Positions 12,278 to 22,788 of a stretch of DNA of 64,000 nt are shown piece after piece (positions within the stretch are counted from its first letter, which is position 1; each line of letters begins with the position of its first letter). Source of the stretch: Polytrichum commune (lineage: Eukaryota; Streptophyta; Polytrichopsida; Polytrichales; Polytrichaceae); contig OX485805.1 in assembly GCA_950295325.1 (NCBI GenBank), positions 35,017,501-35,081,500 on the forward strand, given 5' to 3'. The position numbers and the translations under genes are program-made. Under the pieces are notes generated by a model. It was not told where the DNA came from and did not search any database. It saw only the letters and a program-made list of their open reading frames with translations.

Positions 12278-14224
12278 TACCGTAACACCATAGCAGGTTC
12301 GTCACCTAGCGAACGAATATTTATTTATTTTGAAAAAATAAGGTTCGTTTGCTGAAAATAGATTTTTTTGAAATTCGTTCTTCTATTTTGAGGAAAAATA
12401 ATAATACGTCTTGGAACAGAGTAGATGTACCGGGATGACAACTTAAATTGATTTTTTCATCCATTTGTGCCGGGTCCCCTTGTCGAAACCTAATTTTTTG
12501 CCCTAATCTTGCTTAACTTAAGTACTTTCACTTAACTTGTTGTAAACTGTATGTCTTTTCTGTTTGCACACTTGTATGTATTTGTTTTTTGTTGTGTGTA
12601 AGTGTACAAGAGAGAAATTAGCGATGGCTCCCAAGCAACAAAGGGTAGATTTTGCATTTGTTCCCATCACAAAAGAGGAGAGGACGGTGGAGATTGAGAA
12701 GGAATTTTCAAGTTTGGACCAGAGGTTAGAGGAGGAGCGCTCAAAACCAGACAAGGATATTTTGAAACGACCAGTGGGGAGACCAAAGAAGACAGAGATG
12801 GTGTTGTTGAAGCCAAAACTTGAGAAGATGAAGTGATCAGGAAAGGTTAGAGGTTCCTACACAAACTGGTTTACTCCAGTTATTTGGCCGCCTATTTTCA
12901 ATGCAATGAAACAACATAGATGCATTGCAGGAGCTTTGAGTTTCTTGAGGGCAGCTTACAGGAAACCAGAAGATCTCTCTAGTGTGTATGACAGTTTATT
13001 TAAGAATTCTATGAGAGATTGGTTCCATTCAAACGGAGAGCTGAAAGATACATACAAGAGATGTGTAGAATTTGGCACTTACTTTGCCAAATCTGCTCAA
13101 CATTGTCTAGTGTTAGAATCTCACCCTGCCTTGAAAGAAGAAATCTGCACAGTCTTAAAGAAGATGAGGATGGCAGGACAACCTCTTTATGCAGTTTGCA
13201 TCTAGCCATTAATCAAAGCAATCATCCTCGACAAAGCTCCACAAATTCTTGAAGGTACACATTCAATAGCATTTCGTGTCTCTTATGAATGGACTAAGAA
13301 TTTTGTCAAGTCTGAATTGAATTGGAGTTACCGAGCATCAACAACTGTAGCGGGAAAATTACCAAAAGACTTTGAAGAGCAGGGCAAAGCAATGGCACAA
13401 CGTTGTGCATATTTGGTGAAAGTTCACAATATTCCTCAGGAATTAGTTGTGAACTCTGACCAAACATAGATATATTTAGTACCTACAGGAAGATCTAGGA
13501 CGTGGGAGACAAAAGGAGCCAAACATGTCAACGTACACGGAGCAGAGGACAAGCGACAAATTACCGTTATAGTCTCTTCAGCAGTAGATGGTCGTTGTTT
13601 GCCTTTCCAAGTAATTTTCCAAAGCACAACCACAAAATCTCTGCCTAAGTTAGAAGGAGGGAGAGAAGAGTGTGAATTATCAGGGTGGAATATTTTCTAC
13701 AGCTACAACCACTGGTCTACATTAGAAACGTGCAAAGAGTTTGTAGAAAGGATTCTTAAACCTTACTTGGTTGCACAAATTGAGCTCAAGGCACTTCCAG
13801 TAGATCAAGAGATGATCTGGCTCATAGATTGTTGGAGTGTGCACATTAGCAAAGAATTTCGGGAGTGGATGAAGATTCATCACCCCAAAATTCATGTGCT
13901 CTATATTCCTGCAAACTGTACAAGTGTATTTCAACCAGCGAATGTTGTAATTCAAAGGCCCTTCAAGCATGCCTTTCGTTAGGAATTCAACCAATTCACT
14001 ATGGATACTATAACAAAGCAACTGAATGGAGGAACAAATGTGCACATTGATTTCAAAATGTCCAAGCTAAAGCCTCACATTTGTCATTGGCTTTACAAGG
14101 CTTGGATTCATGTTTCAAGCAAAATCAATATGATTGACAAAGGATGGGAGTAGGCTGGACTTCTAAGAGCATTTGACAATAAGTTTCAAAAATAAGCTAT
14201 GATGGATAATATGGTAAAACCATT

Positions 14225-15186
14225 CAGACCTTGTACAGCCGCTAGCCCACGGACTTTTTGGGCTAACGGCTAACCTAATAGCTAACAGTTATGGCTGAAA
14301 ACAGTTCTAAAAAAAAACGGGCTAGCCCAGCTATGGCTAGATCGCGGCTTGAAAAATTATGGGCTAGCCTAGCTATGGCTAGATCGAGGCCTCAAATAAT
14401 ATGGGCTAGCCCAGCTAGTTATTAGCTAGCTAAAGATAAGTCATGTAACTCAATTGGCTCAAGCTAAGGCCAAGCCATGTCATCCCTACCACTACCATAA
14501 AATTTTTAGGGTTGAGATCATATGTCCATATCCAAGTGCTTCCAAGTGCAACCGGTTACATGTTTACATCTTTTGATATGTCTTTACTCAAAGTGGGTAG
14601 AATGTTGTGTTTGGCGGAAGTAGCCGCCGCTTTACTAGCCTCCAAGCCCGGATCGGGTGGGCTAGAATGTGACTTTGGCAATCTAAATGATATCATTATT
14701 CCAAAGAGATCATCGCTTGGGGGAGGATTTGCAAAGGCATCAATGATGTTGAAGTTGAACAAACATCTAATGCCATACGATCCTGAAAAGTTGATCTTGT
14801 TGGATAATTCCGATTGGAAGAATCACATTCCCAAACGCCCTATTTTCGATGAGGAATTGTAGATAGAGGATGATGACAATTTGTTGGTAGAGAATGATGA
14901 GCAACATGTTTTAGATATTGACGACGATGAGTGATTTTGACTGATATGAAATATAATTGTATTGATGAGACAATGTCTCCTAGAATTCATTATATGAGCT
15001 ACATGAATTAATTTATTAGGTCAGCTAGTCCAGCTATATGGCTAAAAACGGTACCCGGAAAAAATGGGCTAGCCCAGCTATGGCTAGATCGAGGCCTTAG
15101 AAAATATGGGCTAGCCTAGCTATGGCAAGATTAAGGCCTCAAAAATATGGGCTAGCCCAGCTAGCTAATGGGCTATAAAAGGTGTG
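14225..15186 (+). mobile_element. hAT element nested in the pogo transposase
   Basis: 962 bp with terminal inverted repeats CAGACCTTGTACAGCC (left) and CACACCTTTTATAGCC (right, reverse complement), bounded by a perfect 8 bp duplication AAACCATT (14217-14224 and 15187-15194). An 8 bp duplication is the hAT signature. Removing the element and one duplication rejoins the surrounding transposase in frame. It carries repeated GGGCTAGCCCAGCTATGGCT subterminal motifs in two direct blocks near 14281-14440 and 15015-15170, and a hAT C-terminal coding remnant between them. Confidence 0.9.
14512..14934 (+). pseudogene. hAT transposase C-terminal (dimerisation) remnant
   Basis: A 116-codon frame that resembles the end of hAT transposases. 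SLGGGFAKASMMLKLNKHLM followed by PYDPEKLILLDNSDW matches the pattern of the family's C-terminal dimerisation helix in position and style. After the TAG at 14860 the same frame continues through an acidic tail (IEDDDN, DIDDDE) to TGA 14932-14934. The TAG may be a decayed CAG. The catalytic N-terminal part is absent, so the element depends on a relative for movement. The match is by pattern only. Confidence 0.55.
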
Positions 15187-15461
15187 AAACCATTGTTTAA
15201 CAACAAAGGAGAAGAAAGAGTGCAAGCTACATATACAGAATGCAATGAAGAGACTGACGTCGAAGTGTCTTTAGACACTGTAATGGAAAATAATTTGAGC
15301 AGAGTGGCAGAACTTTCCAAGACAATCAACTCAAATCGAATGACAACAATACGGGAGCTTGCAAGAAATTTTTTTTTGACAAAGTTCTGATGTAAGTTTT
15401 TCCCACTGAAGTTTTATTGTATTCAAATTAAGTGTTGCTTTAGTACATGTACTTACAAATC

Positions 15462-15494
15462 ATCTATCTTTCTATCTATCCATCTATCTATCTA
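15462..15494. repeat. CTAT microsatellite
   Basis: Imperfect (CTAT)n with one CTTT and one CCAT interruption, shortly after the transposase end in the pogo-type element. Confidence 0.85.
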
Positions 15495-15567
15495 CTTACA
15501 CTCACATACATGTCTACGTGCAAATTCAGCTGTTGACCTGCAAGACACATCACAAGTACAAAAATAG

Positions 15568-15858
15568 TCAACAACAAACAAATTCAACATCTGCTTCAAT
15601 TGTAATCTCGTTCAAGCTATCACCAGTTTTGTAATCACAAGCTGATTCAATGTCACTTACCTTAATTATTCTATCACTTGCTACAAGGTTGAAGGCAGGA
15701 TGCTCAAGCATGATCCTGGGTGTGAAACCAGGAATTTCCACATCCAAGTTTCCAACAGATTCCAAAACCGAATAATTTCTATGGACCCATAAACCCTTGG
15801 GGTTCAGGAGAATATTACCTTCAGCATCCCGACTCAAGCAACTGCTCCAACACCCCAC
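15568..15858 (-). CDS. Unrecognised 96-codon frame in the pogo-type element
   Basis: Open frame starting MGCWSSCLSRDAEGNILLNP and ending in ADVEFVCC. Its composition is protein-like (balanced charges, no simple repeats), but I do not recognise a family. It lies on the strand opposite the transposase, in the 1.4 kb between the transposase end and the right TIR. It could be a second element gene, a captured host exon or chance. No clear splice partners were found. Confidence 0.25.
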   Translation of the reverse strand: MGCWSSCLSRDAEGNILLNPKGLWVHRNYSVLESVGNLDVEIPGFTPRIMLEHPAFNLVASDRIIKVSDIESACDYKTGDSLNEITIEADVEFVCC

Positions 15859-16049
15859 GGCCCCTGCATGGTCATGGTCACGGCCACAACATAGTTACGA
15901 CTTATGTTTCTACTGGATCAATTCAGCTTGCTTAAACACTCATAGGAGAAACTCACTCAACCAGTTTAGCAACTCACAGGAGAAACTCACTCAACCAGTT
16001 CAGAAACTCACTCAACCAAATTCACAACGACTTTGACCTCTCCGGGGTG

Positions 16050-16570
16050 AACCTGTTTCGGAACCAGGTTGAATCTGCTTGTTTCATTCCCTAAAACCTC
16101 GACTCAAGAAAACCAAGCTCCCCGACTCAAAGATCCCGAGCTGATCTCCTCGACCTTCTATGTCCACCTCCTCGGCCTTCTCCGACTGTGACTGCCTACT
16201 TCGAAACTGGAGCTGTGTCCCCTCAACCACCGGTGCCACCTTCTCTGTCCACCACCGACAAGTGCTCCTCGACACCACCTCCTCGGCCTCCTCCGACTGT
16301 GGATCTGCCAGCTCCGAAACTGGAGCTGCGTCCTTCTCAACCACCGGTGCCACCTCTACCGGTGTAGCGAAATCCTCTTCCGAAGCAGGTGCCTCCTCCG
16401 AACAACAGGTGGCTCCTCCTCGACAACATGTGCCTCCTCTACCGGAGCATACACCTCCTTCTCCTCAACTGCAAGGCCTCCACCTCTTGAGCGGCTACCC
16501 CTCCTCAGCAACATGGGCCTCCTCCGATGGAGCAGCTTCCTCCTCGACGATCCAGGATGTGATAAACGAT
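16050..16570. repeat. Low-complexity CTCCTC-rich segment with an imperfect tandem duplication
   Basis: Rich in CCTCCTCGGCCTCCTCCGACT-like words. Two imperfect copies of about 135 bp, roughly 16165-16235 and 16285-16355 in their cores, share CTCCGACTGTG, CGAAACTGGAGCTG and CTCAACCACCGGTGCCACC. On the minus strand it would encode Glu/Ser/Val-rich sequence. It lies inside the pogo-type element. No function can be assigned. Confidence 0.55.
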
Positions 16571-16878
16571 CACTAATAGGAAGAGGTCGTAGCAACTCCT
16601 GTCTTATGCATGCACCTGTTCGGCTGTGAGCAATGGAATTTGTGGACCCTAACTGACTTTCCAGCTCCTAAACCGTGATAATAGGATCTAGTGCGCTTTA
16701 CCAGCCTGTGAAACTTGTAATGGCATGCGAACAAAGTCTGCTTCACCCAACTTTCTGGATTTTCGTTCTTTTCAGAATATAATTTTCCATAATTTCGTTC
16801 TTCATGGCCTGGAATTTCTGATTTTTTCGTTTTTTTTTTGGAATTATTTAAGAACGAACCTGCTATGGTGTTACGGTA

Positions 16879-19045
16879 TTGAACTGATAGGTATTATAAA
16901 ATGGTATACCAAGTCGGGTCCGGACCTTGAAAACCTCCATTTCTTCAAAATTGGTATGGATGTAAGTATGGATAATTTCCATTTTGAAAAGGGTATCAAT
17001 ATCTGGGTATGGAATTATGTGATATCAGCAATGTTTTGACTCAGATATCAATTATTATTTCTAGCACTCACATCTCTACAATGTGGGTGGCCAGTTTGCT
17101 GACATTCAAAGGTAGTTTCAAGCCAACATCAAGCAGCTTACATTTAACATGCTCCTCAGTTCTGCTCTTACCTATGCTGTTACAAAAAAGAATGATTTGG
17201 GTCTTTCACTAGATTACGTGTACAATCTGCTCACTGAACTCAACTAAGCACGATCATCCAAGTAGCCACACTAATTAAACCAATTAGTGAGTGTGGGAAA
17301 TTAGTGAAGGTGATACCAAATTCCTATATTCTATGAACTAGTGCCAACAAAACATCTAGGAAACATTGTTCATCTTGGCACTTGGCATGAAAGTATCGGC
17401 ACTTGGTATGAAAGTACTAGCACTTGGCACTAATCACTAAAAATATTGGCACTTGACACTATTCATTGACAAGCATGTGGCACACACTAATCACAAGCAC
17501 ACATTAATTTCTTGAAATCCATGCTAAATGAGCATAGAATTTACCGTCGTCGTGATTTTGGTGTCACCAGTAGCAACTTCAATCCTTGGTGACTTTAAGA
17601 TTTGGCTAGATTGTGCATGTGACTTGAAATAGTACCACTCTTACTAATTGGAATGTTTAGTGCAACTTCCTCCAAATTGTCTTCATAATCATCTAGCAAG
17701 ATGGACTCTTGCTGGTGGGAAAAAATAAATAAATTTGCATATTGTTGGGGGCGATTCATAGTGAGTCCTTGCATCATCAAGCCAATTCTTATATATCATG
17801 AGAAGATTGTCCAAATTGGCAAGCCCAAGCGACAACAACACAAACTTGTCATAAAATTGACAATATTGAAAATACATTTGGTTTTAATCTAGGACCAAGG
17901 GATGGCAAGAATTTGACAAGCTAAAAACAAAGTGAAGGAAATTGACAAGAATGGAAGTTTTTGTGTGGAGGATGGAGCACCAAATAAACAATTGGTTAGC
18001 ACTGGGTTAGTTGGGGTATCAGGTAGGGTAGTTGGGTTCAACCCACTATGAATTTTCACTGAAATTGGAATAAAAACCTTCTTGTCATACTCCTCAATTG
18101 TGATTTGGGCTCTATCAACTCCCAAATGTTCCATCATGATGCACTCCAACTCCTTGAACTTGGGTCCAACATCAAGGCAAACATATTGTGCGCCTTATTT
18201 TTGTTAAATTCCACAATAATGCACGTAATAATTAGAAGTTGGACAAAGTGCATGAAGAAACAATGTTTCAAACGAGAGCTAGATAGAAGATTAAGTACAT
18301 CTCCCCAAAAAATCACCCCCTCCAACCCTAAATGCCATTGCACCCTCCAAAAATCTTTGGCTCAAGAAAAATCCAAAATTCAATGTGTGCATTGGGTAAG
18401 CCATTATTATGATAAAGTCTTTTATGCATTCTACCCTACCCAGGTCGAGAGGAACAAACAAGAGGCAATATGAGACATCCAATATCATATTTGCAACACT
18501 AGAGCATTATGGTACAAATCAAGGTAACTCAAAATGAAAGGTCTCATAATAATGGCATGTCCTAGTTACAATGCTCTACATATGCTTGCCTAGTTGGTTA
18601 TGTGATGCCATATTGATACCTATTATTGATGACCAGGTAGTCATGCCTACACCACCATACACCTCATTGACCAATTGAAACTCCGCTTGCTCAAATTCCG
18701 AACACTACAAAAACACCTCCACACCACTGCCATCCGCTCCTCTTAGCTCTCATCCTTGATACACGATAATTTGAATCATTGAGACATCCCTCACAAGAGG
18801 TTACATGAGTGCCCCACTCTTATGCCCATTTGATTTATCCCAAACTAACCCGTCCCTCTACAAAATCTTGACAAAACTTGAAACCACAAAAGTTGGTAGA
18901 TATGACAACCTTAATTTAATTCAAGGATAGCATCAACCTCTTTACGTGGTATCAAATTTGGGCCGCCGGTGTGACTAACCACAATACCCACTTACCAACC
19001 AACTTACTCAACTAGCTTACACAAAACCAACCACCTTACTTAAAT
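16879..19045. other. Gene-free AT-rich region
   Basis: No gene recognised. Around 17370-17480 the word GCACTTGGCA/GCACTTGRYA recurs several times at short spacing (a decayed minisatellite). Scattered short frames show no family resemblance. At 18696 the word CACTACAAAAA could be an orphan CACTA end, but no partner was found. Confidence 0.5.
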
Positions 19046-19297
19046 CACTATATTCGTTAATTTGGGACTTTTTCGGCATTTTGAGAGTTTACAAATATAA
19101 GAACATGGATAAAATCACACAGATATTGGAGAATGTTTTAAGATGCAAATACTTTGAAGCGGGTGTTCATATCAAGAAACCAATTAAGAACTCATATCAA
19201 GATGGTTTAGGTAGGACGACCCAAACATTAGACCATGTTGTTGTGGTCCATATATTAATTTGAGACAAGAGAAAGTCTCAAATTAACGAATATAGTG
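19046..19297. mobile_element. CACTA-like MITE
   Basis: 252 bp with inverted ends CACTATATTCGTTAATTTGG (left) and CCAAATTAACGAATATAGTG-like on the right (one difference), flanked by AT on both sides. The CACTA start suggests the CACTA superfamily, although their duplication is usually 2-3 bp, so the class is tentative. Non-coding. Confidence 0.65.
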
Positions 19298-19589
19298 ATT
19301 CAACCACCTTACACAATCCCAACCATCTTACCTGACCTCAAGGTGCCTAGACACATCTAGATTCACATTTTAACCACCCAATACCTTTCAAAGGTGAATT
19401 CTATTCAAGGTTATTGAGTGAATTGTAGGTTTTGAGCTTCAACCAATTATTTCTTAAAATCAACCGGTTCATTTGTAACTAGCAGCGGGTTCTCCCCATT
19501 CATTGCTTCTTGCTTCTTGGATCTAAAGAAATTGATCATGAAGGCCTGCAATTCAAATACTTCACCATCCTTATCCATGCAAATAATAA

Positions 19590-19994
19590 GGGTTGGTTCA
19601 CACAGGGTCCCAAGTCCTAAGTCCCAAGTCACTTGAGGTCAATTTGTGCAATCTTAGCCGTTGAGAGCATGGAAGTTGGGACTTACCGCTTCACACGGGG
19701 CAACAAGTTCTAGGTACCAAATAGGACATGGATGCCTACATGACAACAATTTTTGGAGGTGAGGCTTGGGACTTGTGTTGAGAGTTGGGTCGAGCAAAAA
19801 ACTAAACCCAACTCTCAACACAAGTCCCCGTGAATAATTCGGCATAGAATAATCAAGATCCGACTTCAATGATAGTTAACCATATTTTAATAGTTTCTTG
19901 AGACTCAAAAGTAAGGACTTTGCCTCCATGTTGGGACTTGCTAACATGAGTGGGACTTGGGACTTGGGACTTTGGACCCCATGTGAACCGGCCC
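19590..19994. mobile_element. PIF/Harbinger-type MITE with internal hairpin
   Basis: 405 bp, flanked by TAA on both sides (19587-19589 and 19995-19997). Ends begin GGGTTGGTTCACA and, reversed, GGGCCGGTTCACA, each followed by GTCCCAAGTCC-like words. The TAA duplication and GGG ends fit Tourist/Harbinger. Around 19768-19828 there is a perfect hairpin: GGGACTTGTGTTGAGAGTTG faces CAACTCTCAACACAAGTCCC with a loop of about 20 bp. Confidence 0.75.
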
Positions 19995-20738
19995 TAACTA
20001 GGTGACAATGAAGTTCATGCTGCACTCGGGACTAAAAGACCATACAAGCAGCATCTAATTTGATTCCCTCCTCTACAATGCATTGAGATCCAGTCTTTCA
20101 TTTTGCCAAGTGCTCACATGAATCGGTTGTTTCCACAGGCAAATTGTATTCAACATTATCCCAATTCATGTCAGAAGCACGGGCTCAAATGGCAATTGAC
20201 ACAAGCTCGAGGTTTTCTGAAATGACCTTCAATTCAACTTGTTGAATCAGTGCGATATACTCATGAGAAGGTTGAACGTGCTCCAAATATCATGGGCTTC
20301 TCACATGTCTGAGGCTGTAATTTGTATAGTAAGTTGGTTCTCCGATCATGACAGTAAGGACAGCAAAACTGTTATATCGTAACTCTAATCTACGGGAATG
20401 GATTCAACTCTAACAGGAAATTCGTCCTTCAAAGAGGCACCAAACTCTTTGTGAAAAAATGTACAGTATAATCACCTTGGATGAGATTTCAAGCCTTGTT
20501 CGAACATGAAAAGATTCAATCTGATCTTCGCATAAAACGTGAAATTATGTTTTATCATTGAGCATGGACTAACAAAACGTCAGATCTACATGGAGATATA
20601 CAAGGTCGTTGATAAAAATGTCAAAAAGTAAACTATCGAAGCAGTCTCTGGAGCAATTTTTGGACATAATTGGTCAAATTCCTAGTGTTTCCAAGTCCAA
20701 CTGGTCACACGTTGTGATCTTTCGGTTTTTCTTTATTA

Positions 20739-21080
20739 CACCATAACCTCTGTAATGTCACTCCCTCTCTAATATCCTAAAACCCAGGAAATAGATGTAC
20801 TCAATTTCTATCTCCCTCCTTGTTGTCACATTTTCCTTCCATATATCACAAGTTTTGACATGACAATAATCCACCAAAGAATTCAAACCATGCGCTTGCA
20901 CACATCACGTCGTCCTCATTATCCTCATTGTCATTATTGCAATGTTGACTTTGTGTTTTTTTTGTAATGTCACATGCTACACAATTCTCTGTTATCACGC
21001 ATCCAAATTAACACTACAAACCTCCTTAATATCACGTACACTTTGATTGCCACAAGCATGATATTACAGAGGTTAGAGTG
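20739..21080 (-). mobile_element. TA-duplication MITE, family 3 (20.7 kb copy)
   Basis: 342 bp between TA duplications (20737-20738 and 21081-21082). Ends CACCATAACCTCTGTAATGT and, reversed, CACTCTAACCTCTGTAATAT. The right end forms the subterminal hairpin CCTCCTTAATATCACG / CATGATATTACAGAGG. The flanks are similar to 45424-45505, which lacks this insert and so shows the empty site. Same family as 34659-35015. Mariner-type by its TA duplication. Confidence 0.8.
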
Positions 21081-21082
21081 TA

Positions 21083-22163
21083 ATTTGAAGTATATTCCAT
21101 AGATTCCTCTAAAATCATAGAGCATTTAAGGCAGTTGACCCCAACACACCCAGCCCATCCAACATCATGGACATTGGGCCATTTGTGTTCAACTACGATG
21201 ATGGTCATGTGAATCTTATGTTTGAAGCTGACCTATGGATACAATGAACAAATGGGGAGAACTGAGCGCTAGTTACAGATGAACCGGTTGAGTTCGAGGA
21301 ATAACTGGTGGAAGTTCAAGACTTCAGGAAAATCACTGATCATCTTAAAAGTATCTATAGAATATACCTCAAATTAGTAAAGAAAAACCAAAAGATCACT
21401 AATCTGAATTGGAAGCACTAGGATGTTGCAAATTTTGCTCTTGCATCTATTAGACAAGTAATACTTTATGATCTCTGTAGCATCACTGTAAGATATCTCA
21501 TACCAAAAACGACGTCTAGGAAGTATCTAGATTGTATCGATCTTGGACACTGTCACTTCAGTCTTTTGTGTTGATTTTTTTTTTTTTGGTTTTGTTGCGT
21601 TTATCCGAACTTTGTGTATCATTACAAATATATACAACAACGAGAAAGTGTGTGTAAGTTCATCTTATTGCAACTAGTAAACTGAGGATGGTAATGCAAC
21701 AATGAGAATGTAGGCAAAGCTAAGTATGAGCACCAAATAAGGACTCAAGATATGGACCAACAAAAAGCTGATGTTACAACAACAGAAGAAGAGTGATCTT
21801 ATGACTGTCAAGAAGAAGCTCTATCTACTTCATGACGAGATGCGAGTTGAGGCACATACGAAAAGTTGGCGAGATTGTACCTGTCGATGCAGTGCCTTCT
21901 CCACCATCTCCATCACCGTGCTCGCCTTCAGTTAATAGTCGCGGGATGGCCTTCGGGAGCAGCACGTCGACGTTCTTGAGTGATTGGAAATTTGGTTGCT
22001 GGTTTGCAAGGAAACCACTAGCGACCTTTCTGGCAATGTTGGCATCTTTGCGTTTGAGGAAGGGTTCGGAAACAGATAGATCTACAGAACTGGTTGAACT
22101 TCACAAGTGGAGACTTGAGAGTTATGGGTTATGGGCATGGTTGGCAACAAGCACTGGGATGCA
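21083..22163. other. Gene-free region
   Basis: AT-rich, with no recognised gene or ends of a transposon. A 126-codon + frame at 21832-22212 overlaps the adjacent MITE start and has no family resemblance; I treat it as chance. Confidence 0.45.
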
Positions 22164-22320
22164 CACTCTAAACTCCGTAGTATCACACCTGTGGCAACCA
22201 AAGTGCACGTGATGTTACAGAGTTTTGGAGTGTTAATGTGGATGCGTGATACTATAGATTTAGTGTAGCATGTGACATTATGGAATAATACAAAGGAGAT
22301 ATGAGGACAATTTGAGTCAC
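22164..22320 (+). mobile_element. Family 3 MITE, partial copy
   Basis: Starts CACTCTAAACTCCGTAGTAT and contains TGTGGCAACCAAAGTGCACG, TGATGTTACAGAG and GTGACATTATGGAATAA in the order seen in the 34.66 kb copy. The far end is missing or too diverged to place. Confidence 0.65.
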
Positions 22321-22788
22321 CTACGCTAGTGTGGTCCACTCCACTTGGTCTTCCCGGGCAATGTGGCGGACTCATGCACCAACATTCAACAAAGTGGCAT
22401 TAAAAGAAGAAGAAGAAGACACTCCACATGTTTGGCACATGGCATAATGTGAGGGTGTGTGTTGACTTCTTGGGTGGTGTAGTTAGCTTTTTGGTTACAA
22501 ACAAACCCAGGGAACAAGTCAGGGAAGACTTAAAAGGTGATTCTTATATCATCTAGGTGTCTTAGACAAGGTTTTGTTAGGATAAACACAAAGGTATAAC
22601 ACTTTACTTCATCTTTGGTGTGACAATTCATTTAAGGGTAAGGGGTAAAAACATCTAAAAGATCCCTCCTTTCCAGTACATGCAAGAGTGACAGTCTTTC
22701 ACCTCACTTTACTTTTCATGGCAATTGTCTGGCAGTGGATTCTTTTTATTAGGACCAAGTGCGGTGCACAAGCATAGGCACAGCCATC

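Larger units (their letters stand above)
12624..15390 (+). pseudogene. Pogo/Tigger-type DDE transposase, broken by six stops and a hAT insertion
   Basis: Formerly the enzyme moving the 12.28-16.88 kb element. One continuous frame runs from ATG 12624 to 14216 without any frameshift. It resumes after the hAT element at 15187 and ends at TGA 15388. The N-terminal part has an AT-hook-like KRPVGRPKK. The DDE_1 domain shows NSDQT (first Asp, codon 13458), VSSAVDGRCLPFQVIFQ, LIDCWSVHISKEF (second Asp) and IPANCTSVFQPANVVIQRP. The third catalytic Asp, normally in QPAD, reads Asn here (AAT). In-frame stops: TGA 12834, TAG 13203, TAG 13467, TAG 13980, TAG 14151 and TAA 14193. Each can arise by one C-to-T change from CGA, CAG or CAA. 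The gene is inactive. Confidence 0.88.
12280..16876 (+). mobile_element. Pogo/Tigger-like DNA transposon with TIRs and TA target duplication
   Basis: Left TIR 12280-12302 begins CCGTAACACCATAGCAGGTT. The right TIR 16854-16876 is its exact reverse complement over 23 bp. Both ends are flanked by TA (12278-12279 and 16877-16878), the classic Tc1/mariner/pogo duplication. The 4597 bp element holds a decayed DDE transposase (12624-15390 with a nested hAT), then about 1.4 kb that includes a 96-codon minus-strand frame and a low-complexity segment. Words such as GTTCGT and AAGAACGAA recur inside both ends. Family assignment rests on the DDE_1-type transposase and TA duplication. Confidence 0.9.

Noticed and set aside
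17370..17480. Possible CRISPR-like or satellite array (GCACTTGGCA words)
   Set aside because: Units are short, irregular and diverged; CRISPR is not expected in a plant nuclear sequence.
18134..18488. Overlapping frames of 65-122 codons on both strands
   Set aside because: AT-rich chance frames with no domain-like pattern and no splice partners.
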